From contig JAPYXD010000719.1 of NCBI GenBank assembly GCA_030998225.1, positions 372,001 through 436,000 of the forward strand: 64,000 bases of DNA, written 5' to 3'. Origin of the DNA: Diplolepis rosae (lineage: Eukaryota > Arthropoda > Insecta > Hymenoptera > Diplolepididae). The number at the start of each line of letters is the position of its first letter. Within the stretch, counting starts at the first letter, position 1. The notes under the pieces are model-generated. The model was not told the DNA's origin. It ran no database searches and saw only the letters and a program-made list of their open reading frames with translations. The position numbers were made by a program, and so were the translations under genes. This document shows positions 11,761 through 24,306 of this stretch, piece by piece.

Positions 11761-14700
11761 TAACTATTTTTAATAAAAAGAACTTTTTTTATTTCTTTTT
11801 TCTTACAATTAATCGTTACTTTTACAATACATGAAATGGCAATGAATAGAACCATACAATTTTTCACTCCTAAGATGTTTATATTTCTATAGATATAATA
11901 CCAACAACTTTCCCCCGGTAAGTTGGACAAAGTTGTTACCATGCAATTGGTTAGGAATAATTAAATGATCAATTAGTTGTTTGATTGAAATAATGATTGC
12001 ACATAAAAATACCGTGTGTAATAATTTAGGACTCGAAATAAATAAATAACGCATCAACAACACATTCTGTTAACTTTTTAGGGAGCAATGAATTTCAACC
12101 CAACAAGTTTCTCTCGATCTCCCCTAATCTAGATATCTTGTGAAAAAAGTAGGATATCTCGGAATATTGCATTGCTATATGGACAGTTTTTGTTAAGGCT
12201 ACGAAATACTATGTTGGTATCACAACATTTTTTGGTTAATTTATTAAAAGTATCTAAAATATTTGGTCAGATTAATTAAACAGTTTTTTGGCCGAATAAC
12301 AACAAAATAGTATGGTTGAACAAACAAAAATTCTGTTGATTCAACCAAATATTTTCAGAGTTCAATAATTTTCTGGAGTCCAGGTAATTAAAACACACTA
12401 ACTTTTGTGCAAAATTTACAATTATCGGTATTGACTATATTATCTACTTATCAACTATTCAAAATATTTCATAAGTCATATATAAAAATTAACAACTTAA
12501 TATAATTTTATTCTACAGAGGGTATTTAATTTGTAAATTATAATGTTATCTCGAAAAAATGTTTCTATATAAGATAAGTATGGAAAAATGTTAAAAACGA
12601 GTTAAAACTGATAAAAATAAGAATAATTGAAAATACTCTAGGATAGAACAAGTTCTGAGAATGCTTATTGACATTTCTGCTTCAAGTCCAAATGGCTTTT
12701 TTCTTGTCATCTGATAATACGAACACGTGCGACAGTTTTATTGCTATTTTTTAGACACATTTTTTTAGTACGATGCGTGTCCATGCATTGTCACGAAACC
12801 TCTGAGAAAAGTATGATGAAGAACCACGTAGAGATGCTTAGATATGGTAACAGTGAAGGTTCCCCGTCGCCTTCACGCAATTATGCCCAATTGAACCAAT
12901 TTAGATCAATTTACGTTAACTGGCTCAATTGACGGGTCTGCTTCTAGTATACGCTGCGGGTTCACAATAATGTACTTCCCAGACCGAGATATCTACCCCA
13001 TCCATAATACTGCAATTCAAAAAAATATAGTAAAGTCGTTCGATTTATCAGCACGTTGACTCCCGAATCGAAGTTCAAATCATTCTTCACCTCATAATTA
13101 CAATGAAAAATTTATTTTTGAATATTTTCTTGGATTCAAGGAATTAAGTGAACAAGTTGCATCAGTTTAATAACTCCATAAATTTATTTTTAATTTAATT
13201 ATAAAAATAAATCAAATTAGTTGCAAGGAAGTATTAATTTCTTTTTTCAAACAAAACTTGATGTTTGCCTCGAAAAAATATTACATTGACTTGGAAAAAA
13301 ATTTCTCACTCCAATAAAGTGGAATCAGAAAAATTTATTTTCTTGCAAGAACTATGAATTATTCTACAAGTTTTGATTTCCAAATTCACATTATTTACAT
13401 TCGCAAGATAAATTATTGCAATGCAACTGGCAATTGCATTGTATTTATAAATTGTTCAAAATATTGTGCAAAAAAATTCATTAAAAATATGTTATACACA
13501 TAAAGTGTAATAAATTAGAGCTGCTTTTTTCTTCTGCGCGTAATTTTTAATTACAGCAACTCTCAATCAGACGCTGCACATTTTTAGTTACACGGAGGAA
13601 AAAATACTTATCAAAAATAACCAATCTATTTGGAAACGCATGATGAATTCTGAATTACAATAGAATACACTAAATTACCGCCAACAATTACCATCTTTGC
13701 TGGTAATGCAATTTTATATACCGCATCAGTGCTCCAAAAGAATAGACAAGTTCGTTACTCAGTAATATCTACTCACAATTTTTAAAATAAGGTAATTTTT
13801 GGAATTTTTTCGAGTTGTAAAAACTTATTTTTAGTATAATCAAAATTTTTCATATTTTTTTTAATAGTACTCAGAAAGCTCTATGAATTACTTTTATTAC
13901 ATTTTTTCATCAGATTAATATATTAATAAAGCTGAAGTATTTTAAAACTTAAACTAATCAATAATCATTAATTTTACTTGTCAACAAATAATCATTAATT
14001 TTAAGTATAAATAATAAATAATCTGCCCACACAAAAAGAAAATGGACGCGTTCTCATCCCATACATAGTTCATTTTTTATACGCACTACTCAACATGCAT
14101 TAAGAGCATATGATACTTGAGAAATATAGTAAGTTCATGTGAACAACTTTGTCCAGTTTTTACATATTTATGTCCAAAATACATTAAATTTTGTTTTAAA
14201 AATTTGAGAAATAGTAGAGAAGATAAAAATGCAAATAGATAGACTAATTGTAGTTTTAATAATAAAACAAATTTTTCCGATATTTTTTTATCTTCTCTAC
14301 CATTTTCCAAATTTCAAAAACAAAATTTTATGTATTTTGAAGACAAACATTTAGAATCCTAACATCAATCAGATTTTCTAATTTCCTAAGTGTGACGTGT
14401 ACTTAATTCACAAATCTTTAAATTAAACTTTTATCTAATCCTGTATATATGTTTAAATCTTGATTTTTCCTCAATTTCACAATAAAAAATCTACATTCAC
14501 ATTATTTTTCCAATAAGAAAGAAAATATTTACTTTGTTACATTCACATTAGGGTAAACCAGGGTAAAGTTGTTCGCCGGCGCCGAAGCTATGTTGTTTTT
14601 GGAAAAAACATTACTATTTATTAAATTTTTTTTCGCATAGGACAATTCAATTTCATAACGAGGAATCATATTAGAAACAAACATTTTGAAAAATTACGCT

Positions 14701-14782
14701 ACAAACAAAATTCATGAAGAAACCAGTTTCGATGACGACAAAATGGAAGATTTGCTGACCGGAATATTAGTTTGTGATGTGC
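11761..14782. other. AT-rich intergenic sequence, no gene recognised
   Basis: The stretch is mostly low-complexity AT. Positions 12230-12380 have CAACCAAATATTT-type words in both orientations and may be MITE debris. Positions 12700-13020 are less AT-rich and contain a 63-codon ORF (12741-12932) that I cannot relate to any family. A CACGGAGGAAAAAATAC end-like word occurs near 13593. No RNA gene or credible coding exon was seen. Confidence 0.4.
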
Positions 14783-15055
14783 TCCCTAAATCTGAATCAG
14801 TCAAATTTATACTGATTGAATCAGTGATTTGCCTTTTCACTGATGAATCAGTGAAAAATATTTTTCACTGTTAAATCAGTTAATGTTCACTGATTCGTCA
14901 GTGAAAAGAATATTTTTCACTGGCAAATCAGTCAATTTTCACTGAAATAATCAGTGAAATTTGACTGATCTATAGTAAACTCTTTTTTGCTATTTGAATC
15001 AGTCAAATTTCACTGATAATCAGTAGATTTTGACTGATTCAAATTTAGAGAGTGA
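14783..15055. mobile_element. MITE built of CACTGATT/AATCAGTG repeats, copy 1
   Basis: The ends are imperfect inverted repeats of the form CTCTCTAAATTTGAATCAGTC. The interior is a chain of short palindromes such as CACTGATNNATCAGTG. A second copy lies at 25778-26052. There is no coding content; the 62-codon ORF that enters its left edge is not convincing. Confidence 0.6.
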
Positions 15056-15854
15056 GTCGATACATTCACAGTATAGAAAATTGATATTTTTGATAGAAGA
15101 AACATTATTCTATCACGTAATTAGGAAAATTCGGCTTGATTCGAGTCCGAACTATCTTTAATTTATCCAAATATATCATGGTATACATCATTGCTATTTT
15201 TTCTATTCCTTCCCCGTGTAGAAATTTCCCTATCTTTCCTTATTTCAAGTTGGGTTCTAGTGCGCCCGTATTAAATTTTCCTAATATAGAAAAAACTGGT
15301 AGGGGCGCTGTCAGCACTCGATTAGTATTTCTAGACCAGAAAAAACTGATAGGATCTCTGTCAGGTGACAGTGAGGAATTCCTTGTTTCGCTTAAGTATG
15401 GAAAATCTATTTGTATCTGGCGGGGCCCCGACTAGAGAATCCCTACTTGTAATATTTGTGGTTAAGGTGAGGTCCATTAAATACAACATTACCTTTATTC
15501 TTTATTCCCATTAGAATTTGGACTTATCTAAGAAAAACGGAGATTTTCCGAACACGGTCTTGGATAAGATCAATACTTAAGAGAAATCAAGCACTTTTGA
15601 GAAAACTTTTTTATAATTTTGACTCGAATTCGCATGCAATCATAATAATTATATGCGAACACGTGTGTGTATGTGTGTGTATCTAATTGTGTCGAGGTAG
15701 TAACAATAACTGAACATGTAGTTCAATTAACATGGAGTGAATAGTAAAATCAATTAAAGCTTTTATAATAAACATAAGCAGTAGAAGTTACTACATAAGA
15801 GTAATTAGAAAAACAAACTGATGATAAGTAAATAAGTGTACTATTTTTTTTAAT
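15056..15854. other. Unassigned sequence with a CTAG-rich island
   Basis: Positions 15200-15480 resemble the other CTAG/GGGCC-rich islands and follow a CCCCGTGTAGAAATTTCC boundary. A 99-codon ORF (15136-15435) crosses it and is probably incidental. A small GT-rich tract lies at 15661-15682. Nothing else is recognised. Confidence 0.35.
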
Positions 15855-16540
15855 AGTACTTCATTAGTTGGAATTACTTATTGCGAACTTGAATACATAA
15901 TTTCGTTATGGGATAATTTTCTTGATTCAAAAGTTTCATCATATTTTTGGAATTGAAAAAACTTAAATTTTTTAGATTCTGAACATACGTTGATTTTACT
16001 CTTAAAAACAAAAATTAAAGGAATCATAACCTGTATAAGGTATCACTAATATACAATAATAACAATTTATTAATACTTCTAAAATGTATATAAAGCTTTT
16101 TATTATGTAATTTTCTTTAATTCAAAAATTTGATCTGTTTCTTTCAAAAATATTTTATTTTATAGAAAATCGATTTAATGATTAAAAATCTTAAAAATTT
16201 TAATCAGAGTCATAAATTGGCATAAAATTAAAAAATTCCCGATTACACGGGACCCAAACACTTTTTACACGGTCCTGCACTAGTTGCAGGTTATAAGAGC
16301 TATTTTCTTTCTTGTATTCCAAGCGTGCGCAGCCGAGAGGCTTAGTCGTTAGGTTAGTAATGCGTTAATTATAAGTAGAGAGGGTTCGAACCCGCAGCAT
16401 TAAGAATAATTTTTAATACTGTCTAAACGAGCGTTTGTGTAGTGTTGAGGGGGGTGTGTGTTTGTAGCAAGTGTGTATGTAAAAATAGTAAGTTAGCGTC
16501 TACTTGAAAGTAAATAAAGTTTCGAAATGCACTAAGAATG
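15855..16540 (+). mobile_element. SINE-containing repeat, copy C
   Basis: Matches 2229-2910 of copy A, with the tRNA-like head at 16323-16399 and B box GGTTCGAACCC at 16383-16393. It ends at the AATAAAG-TTTCGAAATGC 3' module and lacks the TAGTCAAACC module, so the two modules can part company. Confidence 0.65.
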
Positions 16541-17447
<907 letters not shown>

Positions 17448-17599
17448 AAATCTATTGTTTATATCTATTTGCATACACATGCACACACAGATTTAATATT
17501 CTACTGTATTTATTCCTCTTATGTATATTTTCATAATTACTTCGTTTTTTTCTAAAATAAATTTTGTAAGTTACATATGCGTCCAGCAATCAGGGGGAA

Positions 17600-18225
17600 A
17601 GTAGGGATGTCTGGTTCCATGTAGGGGAGAGAAGTTGGAAAAGAAATAGGTTGGCCTGGAATATCTCGTGGTCCCCCACAGGATATATTAGGGAGCGGAA
17701 GAATTTTCTTGTTCCACATAAAAAAGAAGGAAAAAAGGGAAGGGGGTGGATTATGTTACGGTCCCCCGAGAAAATGCTGTGCTGAAAGCTGCCCGGGTAC
17801 CCCCGGGCTAGTGCCATGATAGGAAGACTCTCCAGTTCCCCAAGTGAGCTGGAGGTTTGAAGACGAGTGAGTGGGAAGGTTCTTTGGTTCCCGATAATTG
17901 GAAAGAGGAAGGATATCGTTCGGTTCCCCGAGATGATATGAGGGAGTTTACTCAGGTGCCCCCGGAGTAAATGCTTAGTGATCGGATATTTTTCGTTTCC
18001 CCGAAAAATGGGATGATGTTGGAGAGATCCCTCGGAGCTCCAGAGGAAAAAGAATTCAAACCCTTACCAGGGTGAAGGTGTTTGAAGCAAACTCCATTTT
18101 TTATTGGCACAATCTTTACTTTATTTTTTATGGTAACACTCTGGTCTCCCAAGAGGGTTGATGCGTCTGGTCAATCTCCAGACACAACTGATTTTAACGT
18201 CGCTTCGGGGCCCTTTTATAATCAG
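17600..18225. other. Run of about 14-15 consecutive hairpins with a shared GGTTCCCC-like loop
   Basis: Imperfect palindromes follow one another every 31-48 bp with little between them. Stem sequences differ from unit to unit: GCCCGGG near 17792, ATATC..TCGG near 17913, TTTACTC near 17947, ATTTTTCG near 17986, GTCTGG near 18169, CTGATTTTAA near 18187. In most units the stem closes with GG..CC around TTCC, TCCC or TGCC. On the - strand several loops read GGAA or GGGA, which fit the GNRA pattern. No credible ORF spans it. Conserved loops with changing but self-complementary stems suggest a structured RNA, but the family is unknown to me. Confidence 0.6.
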
Positions 18226-18604
18226 AGAAATTGAGGAAAAAATCCTAGTAGAGGGAGGACGCGTTTTTTCTATATAGTTTTTGGCAATTAGCATTTCTTC
18301 GGTAGCGCAGTACTTGGGGTTTCATGTACTTGGGGGCTGGGCCAGAATCGTCCTTCTTCCTGACTCCTACGGCAAACTCTCTCTTTCTCGTTCTGGCTAC
18401 TTACCTATAGTTGGCTTGGGAAGGGGTAGGCGACAAAGCGAGCGTCTTCATTTCTCCGCTTTCCCTATTTTCCCTGTACTTTTCTCGCCTGTGCCGTTTG
18501 ACCATGGAGTTGGAGAGGGAGGCAGGGAGGGGGTGCTTGGGTCTGGTAGCCTTTCGTTAAGAGAGAAAGAGAAAGCGAATACTGGTAATGTTGTTCATTA
18601 CTAT
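18226..18604. other. No gene recognised
   Basis: GC-richer sequence between the hairpin run and the hAT element. A 110-codon ORF on + (18281-18613) has no recognisable domain and crosses the hAT border, so I do not call it a gene. Confidence 0.35.
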
Positions 18605-18715
18605 CAGAGCTGAGTAAAATGGATCTCAAAATGTATTTACAATGCAAAACGCAAAATGTATGTTTGAAATATGTTAGTACAAAATGCAAAATGGATTTTT
18701 AATAATACAAAAAAT

Positions 18716-18873
18716 CCTTGCTTTCTTTTTGAGTATTTTTATACCTAATAGTGAAAATTTTAATCGAAGAAAATAAAAAGAATCTGACCCTATGCCAAAA
18801 TAACGATAAATGAAAAAAATTCTATGAATTTTGGGTCAATATAATAGCAGACGTGTTATCAAACATGTCACTT
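18716..18873 (+). repeat. Penelope-like terminal fragment, direct copy 1
   Basis: Nearly identical to 19796-19955. It begins at CCTTGCTTTC, exactly where copy 2 has just passed its hammerhead-like motif. Confidence 0.6.
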
Positions 18874-19755
18874 TAAAATTTTTAAATGGCACATTCAATA
18901 TAAAGGTTGAATATCTCATAGTTCTGACCATTTTCAGAACAAATTAAATTTAATAATACTTTTTAAAATGTGATACTTAATATCACGAATACTAAAATTG
19001 CATTTTTGTTATTTTTTAAAGATAAATGTATTATTTTTCAAAACATCTCAAAATAAATCTGAATGCAGTAATAAACAACTTTCAATTTTTCTATTTATTT
19101 CCTAATATACTCAAGTAATATTGAGTAAAACTACATGTATAGATATTATAATAATTTATGTTTCTGTATTGCCTTGCTTGCAAATTCAATGTTACATGGA
19201 CTGTCCGTGAAGCTGATATAAAAAATCGTTTCTTGAAAAATACACGCCTTCGTTCACTCGTGAAAATCATGATAAACGTCTTGAATTTCATAACTAGGTA
19301 TAGGACAATAGTCTTCTTCGAGGAGGAAAAGAACCTCTCAGGATTGCTTATATAAAAAAATTTTCGGTCAGCAAAGCCACATGTCTCGATTCGGTTTTGA
19401 AAACAGTTCAGATCATTCTGTGAGAGACTCCGGTAACAAAGTCTTCACGAAAAGTTTAAAAAAATGTAAACCTTGTTCGCGTTTTGTCATTGATAACCAA
19501 TTTGGCATCCTTCTTTAATAATAAAATTTTTTCAAATTGCGGTCGTTTCGCGTGCAAATTTTTTTATGTTTTCCGGTTTATTTGTTATCCGGTTTTTCAT
19601 TCATTGAACTCTAAATATTTTTTCATTTCGTGATGCTGTATACTGGACTACTTCATTTTGCATTGCAAGCTATGAGATAAGTTTTTCAATTCTATGATAA
19701 TCCTTATTTTAATTATCCCCGTTTTACAGAAATTTTCAATTAATCTTTGAATTTA

Positions 19756-19797
19756 TGGCACTGAAGAGGGACCCCATATGTGGCCGAAACGTTTGCC
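19756..19797 (+). ncRNA. Hammerhead-ribozyme-like motif (probably inactive)
   Basis: CTGAAGAG at 19761 and CGAAAC at 19785 match the two conserved core boxes (CUGANGA and GAAA) of the hammerhead. They are separated by a segment able to form stem II (GG..CC). GGCA just before the core can pair with TGCC just after it as a short stem I. Such minimal hammerheads are known from Penelope-like retroelements. The expected U-H at the cleavage site reads C-C here, so activity is doubtful. Confidence 0.4.
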
Positions 19798-19955
19798 TTG
19801 CTTTCTTTTTGAGTATTTTCATACCTAATAGTGAAAATTTTAATCGTAGAAAATAAAAAGAATCTGACCCCATGCCAAAATAACGAGAAATGAAAAAAAA
19901 TCTATGAATTTTGGGTCAATATAATAGCAGACATGTTATCAAACATGTCACTTTA
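19796..19955 (+). repeat. Penelope-like terminal fragment, direct copy 2
   Basis: About 160 bp almost identical to 18716-18873. It follows the hammerhead-like motif directly. No reverse transcriptase or GIY-YIG endonuclease reading frame was found between the copies; the 65-codon frame at 19158-19355 is unassigned. Confidence 0.55.
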
Positions 19956-20127
19956 ATATATCAAGATATTTATTATTCTTTGCGGATATGTTCATTTGTT
20001 TCATGTAGCAATTGCTTCTTGCATATTGCATCCCCCATGGATCTTCTTTTTGGGCGCAAAATCATGTTTGCGTAACTAAATAGTAGAATAAAATCAGTGT
20101 TTCGAAAAATGGCTGCCTGCGCGAGCA

Positions 20128-20274
20128 GCGCGTGGTGGCTTCCCGCTGGAGAAATTCTGCCATCGGCTGTAAACTGGCGCGCGATTCAATATCGAATTAA
20201 ATTTATTCGATTTGAAATCGCGCGCTCAATTTTTGACCAATGGCTGCATTTCTCCGGTGGGAAGCCAACATGTG
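20128..20274. mobile_element. Short palindromic MITE
   Basis: A near-perfect palindrome over ~147 bp. The outer arms pair GGCTTCCCGCTGGAGAAAT with the complement of ATTTCTCCGGTGGGAAGCC. The inner arms pair GCGCGCGATT with AATCGCGCGC. The overlapping 67-codon ORF is a product of the palindrome. Confidence 0.65.
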
Positions 20275-20471
20275 CTTTTACTTGTCCAGGGCAGAACTAA
20301 AGAAACACTAGAAAATAGTATTTTAAGTTTAAAATAGGTTGAAAACCTTATTAAAATGGAAAATACAAAATGGTTTTCTTCCTTCTATTTAAAATACAAA
20401 GTGGAAAATGGCATTTTGCATTTCAAATAGGTATTTAAAATGGATTCATTTGAAATAGTCACCCAACTCTG

Positions 20472-21069
20472 ATTACGATATAGAGGAGTATAATGTAAAA
20501 ATTGAACTGCGCATGCACCTATTGCAATATAGCGGAGAATAATGTCGACGCGCGAAAATCATGATAACTTTTTTTTTCGGTCATTCACAAAAAAAATTAA
20601 AAACACTCAATTTTTCGCCATAAAAAATGATCGAAAATCAGTATTTTTCAAAACATAATTTGCTATTACTCAGTCAATTTTTTACGAAATCGTTCGTTTT
20701 TTTATCATTGGACGTGGAATACTTTATCGGAGCCAATGTATTAAATAAAATATGTCGAAATATATTTTTTAAATAATATTTTAATGTAAATAAAAAACCA
20801 TGTTTTTGTGGTTGTCCCGGTAGAAAGTCTTTAATAAATTTTCGATTTCGGAAAACTTCCAATGACAAAGTTGTTTCTTACCGTTAGAGGTTTTCTGAAA
20901 ATTTTCAGAAACATTTATTTATTATTGCGGATTTGGCAGCGATGTATTTCGTGCGTGGACAATATTTTTCCGCAAGAAAGGTTGCGAAAATAATTTTTAC
21001 GTCTTGTTGCCTCTAATAGTCCATAAAAATTCCATTAACTGGTATTTGTAAGGCATGCTGAACTAACGG
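20472..21069. other. AT-rich sequence with one interspersed-repeat fragment
   Basis: Positions 20980-21060 match part of the unit at 9663-9960 and 33805-33975. The rest is AT-rich and no gene was recognised. Confidence 0.4.
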
Positions 21070-21945
21070 TTATTGACCTACGCTATTAATAGAACTTCCT
21101 TCCACTATGTTAGAAATAAGACGGCCTAAGGTGGGCCCTACGTCACGGATAGCGACTTGTAGAATCAGACGTTTGCAGACGTTCCTTCGGACTGAACCTA
21201 TTTTAGTTACAATCATTACGATAACTGTTTTTGTAATCTCTCACTTAAATATATTTATATTGGATCCTAGTCCAAATAAATTACTTATTTACCCAGTGAA
21301 ATAATTTTCTGGCGATCCTGCCCAGGATCTTATTGACCTCATATGTCAAATCTAATTAGGACTCACGAGGAATCGACCTCTACGGAAAAGCAGAATCTTC
21401 GCACAGGACAGACCACTATAGAGGAGATGTACTCAGACTGAAATAAGTAAACTTGATATTGACGCCCTGAGACTAAAATCTCAAAAAGTAGAGATAACAC
21501 CAACTCAAGGCTGCACCGCTGGACTTTGCAAAAACAAAACGATGAGAAGACAGAGTGTCAACAATATCTGGACAGCTCCTTACAATACGAAGAAATGTAC
21601 TGGGAACCGTAGGAACAACGAAATTACTAGATGGTAGCGGTGCGTCGATAAATCTTATAAAAGAGGAACGTAATGACAAATCTTGCAAACAAGAGGATTG
21701 TATAAGAAAATTTAAAATGGGAAACGATTCTCACAAGACAGCAAAAGAAAATTAAAATTCTAGAAAAAAGTCATGTCTTCTTAGTCGTCCCAAATAATTG
21801 TCCCATGCCAGAAGACGGAATAATAAGCGTTCCACTCTTGTATGCATATAAATTCAACCTAAATGACGACAGCCTCGGACTAGATGATAAAACATAACCG
21901 CTTGAAAATGACACTATTCTCATACCAGAAAATTCTTTTTAAATA
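21070..21945 (+). pseudogene. 5' end of a Ty3/gypsy-like element: LTR end, primer-binding site, protease remnant
   Basis: Positions 21070-21309 look like the end of an LTR: a GC-richer transcribed part, then AATAAA at 21277. TGGCGATCCTGCCC starts at 21310 and fits a primer-binding site for a tRNA ending in CCA; a tRNA-Arg is likely but untested. Downstream, a frame at 21555-21755 holds a GSGASINLIKEE segment like the active-site loop of retroviral-type aspartic proteases (usual DTGA, here GSGA). It continues to about 21945 with a PMPEDGI-type segment. Gag is largely missing, several stops interrupt the frame, and the BEL element follows at once. This is a dead remnant. Confidence 0.5.
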
Positions 21946-22034
21946 ATAAAGTTAGATGCAAACGAAAAAGAGGATCAGATTATCATAGAAAATAATTCTT
22001 GCTTGCTTGAAGTAAGTTTTCGTATCTCCGACTC

Positions 22035-22362
22035 TGTTCTTAATTGGTTGACACCTATTATGGTTATATCGGAGCGCGTCTGGGAAGGCGTGGTGGGTAG
22101 GCAAGAAATCATCAGCATTTTGTAACTTCAGAAACAGTTTATTTCGGGCTTGAAAAAACCTCCACTCAGTGAGTGGGGGAAAAAGCCAAAGATTTACATT
22201 CAAGAAAGACAAGTAGTAATCTTACAGCCATCTGCAGAAATTACTTATGAAAGCGCCCCTGGAGCCAGGCAGTTGCGCGACATAGGGCTTAGTGTAGAAG
22301 CGATGAGGTATTGGGATCAGCCCAAGTACCGGTAGTGGGGGAAGGAAATCAAATTCAGGAAG
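22035..22362 (-). repeat. BEL/Pao 3' LTR (shortened)
   Basis: Matches 24307-24617 and the last ~40 bp of the right LTR. It lacks the middle part with the second AAGTA-CAGG segment. The inner border abuts a short purine run (AAGAGGA on the - strand) that may be the polypurine tract. Confidence 0.75.
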
Positions 22363-22481
22363 TCCTCTTAATTTGTGTGCTAGCGCCACAATTTATTCCG
22401 ACTTCGCGCAAAGCCCGCGAACATCCCACCCGCCTTCGTCCGACGGACGAACTGTAGTTCAGAAGGTACGGACAGGATCGC

Positions 22482-23168
22482 CTACCACACTGGCAGCTCC
22501 GTTCCGAGCTTTTTCTTCGTGGAAAGATAGTGTAGTGGACATAATCGGCAAATGTGCCGCTCCAATGTCAAGGTGGCCATCTTAATGGTGCCAACTCGTA
22601 CTAGGCCATCAGGTTCAGGATGGACTTCGGTAACTCGTCCAAGAGGCCATTTGCTGGGTGGGTAGCGGTCATCTCGAAGCAAGACGAGCGGTCCCGGGGT
22701 GAGGTTCTCAGAGGGGCATCGCCACTTTTCTCGCTCTTGGAGGTGATGGAGGTACTCAACAGACCAGCCATTCCAGAATTGGTTGCGAATTCGCTGGAGT
22801 AGGTGAAATTGAGACAGTCTATTTTTCGGGACGTTGGGTGGTTCCTCGTCTGGAATAAGGCCGAGGGAGCTCCCAATCAGGAAATGAGCTGGAGTCAGTG
22901 CCTGCAGATCTTCAATACCGGACGACATTGGGCAGAGTGGACGTGAATTGAGGCAGACCTCGATCTCAACGAGATGGGAGGAGAGCTCTTCGAAGGTTAA
23001 CGTGTGCTCTCCAATGACCCGCTTTAAATGATATTTAGTAGATTTGACTCCAACCTCCCAAAGTCCGCCGCAGTGAAGTGTGTTCGGGGGGATAAAGGTC
23101 CAAGACGTTCCGTCATTTGCTATAGTAGATGCGACCTCTCGATAAAACGTCGAAGCAGCATCAAACAT
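22482..23168 (-). pseudogene. BEL/Pao integrase C-terminal part with DUF5641
   Basis: The 228-codon frame starts inside the integrase core. The segments FIPPNTLHCGGLWEVGVK and IEVCLNSRPL are typical of the end of the BEL/Pao integrase core. From about residue 120 to 215 comes the DUF5641 region (FWNGWSVEYLHHLQ, GPLVLLRDD, WPLGRV, HPEPDGLVRV). The catalytic part N-terminal to this is deleted, so it cannot act alone. The protein would have joined retroelement cDNA into the genome. The junction with gag lies near 23170-23200. Family assignment is firm and the loss is clear. Confidence 0.8.
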
Positions 23169-23199
23169 TGCCCTTAATTCTTTGGCAACGCTCTGAAAG

Positions 23200-23820
23200 G
23201 TTGTGTTTCGTCTATAAATGCTCGCAGACCTGATCCCGACTCTTTTTTCAATTGCTCAAGATTTAGGAGAGCGTTCAGCAAATTATTTACGGTCAGTCTC
23301 GGGTTCGCCAATCGGGCTCTTTAAGCTTGCCATGTCGATAAGTAATTCGCATTAGTGGTCGCGACGTCTTTAATAAATTTGGAGGCGCTTTCCTTTAAAC
23401 AAGATTTTAAAAATTGCAATTCTGCAACGTTAGACAAGCGCGTGGAATTGTGAACCAGGGAAGTAAAAAGGTCACAAAAATTGTCCCAAACTTCATAATC
23501 GCCCGAAAAAGTGGGGAGATCTAGCTTGGGCAACTTTGCCGCGGGAGCAACGTCTTCATCGTCGGCGGCAACGAGGTTTCTCGGAGGAGTGCATTTCCCT
23601 GCGGAATTTCGCAATGGCTGATTCTTGTTATCAAGTCGTCAAGCAGGTGCTCGTAAGTAATCATTATTTTCGCGAACAAAGAATTAGTTATATAGTCACT
23701 GTCAGCCACGTCTGCTCTAACAATTATCCCCTCATGCATTTTTCGCGCTTCGGTCAAGACGTCTTTAACCGTCTGTAAACGGGCCTCCAAGATGAATAGA
23801 ATGGGGGCCGAGAATCGCAA
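23200..23820 (-). pseudogene. BEL/Pao gag (DUF1759-type), frameshifted
   Basis: Two overlapping frames (23820-23521 and 23614-23321) make up the N-terminal part of a gag protein. The second contains LPKLDLPTFSGDYEVWDNF, the hallmark of DUF1759 in Pao-type gag, followed by a helical segment ending near FIKDVATTNANYLSTW. A frameshift near 23540-23600 separates the parts, and further stops occur before the integrase remnant. Gag forms the particle that packages the element RNA. No zinc knuckle is left. This copy is non-functional. Confidence 0.7.
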
Positions 23821-24306
23821 ACTTCTTAGGAGACAAAATAACGGGTGAATCGCGGGTCTTTGAATGTACAGGACGCAAGGAATAGATCATACGTGCGTAA
23901 GTAGATCCAATCGGGAAAATCTGCGCACACCCGGGCGCAGCAGGCTCTGGCAAGACCGAGCGTACCACTAGCAACGGACAAACGGAAAACGGAGGGAGTA
24001 TGGTATGTTGAACCCACTAGTTCGTTCTTCAAAAAGTTACGTAGGAATCCTGCCCACCAACCTTATTCTAACATGAGTTTGCAAAATAAATCAAATCTGA
24101 TGATCTCTTACTCTCAGATATATAGTAAGCTATAGCCTTGCTTTCAACTCGTTAATAATTTAAAGAACTCAACGACAAATTTTCAGACGAAAAGGAAAAA
24201 ATGAAAAGAAAAAAAATAAGAACTGCTTTTTTTCTGATAAAATAAACAAATTTACGATCAATAAATATCCAGCACGCTCATATCCTCACCCGGGGCACCA
24301 AAATAG

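Larger units (their letters stand above)
18605..20471. mobile_element. Non-autonomous hAT element with 8-bp target duplication
   Basis: The ends are CAGAGCTGAGT and, inverted, CAGAGTTGGGT, the form typical of hAT termini. The flanking octamers ATTACTAT (18597-18604) and ATTACGAT (20472-20479) match at 7 of 8 positions. Subterminal sequence on both sides is rich in AAAATGCAAAATGG words. No transposase is present. The interior holds two direct copies of a Penelope-like fragment and a palindromic MITE. Confidence 0.7.

Noticed and set aside
11876..11945. Possible conserved element around GGTAAGTTGGACAAAGTTGTTACC
   Set aside because: A similar phrase near 14550 suggests an interspersed repeat, but the match is too short to define one.
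17600..18225. CRISPR-like or microRNA cluster reading of the hairpin run
   Set aside because: No constant repeat with variable spacers, and stems (often 6-12 bp) are too short for typical microRNA precursors; the context is eukaryotic.
18281..18613. 110-codon ORF as a gene
   Set aside because: No recognisable domain, and its end crosses the start of the hAT element.
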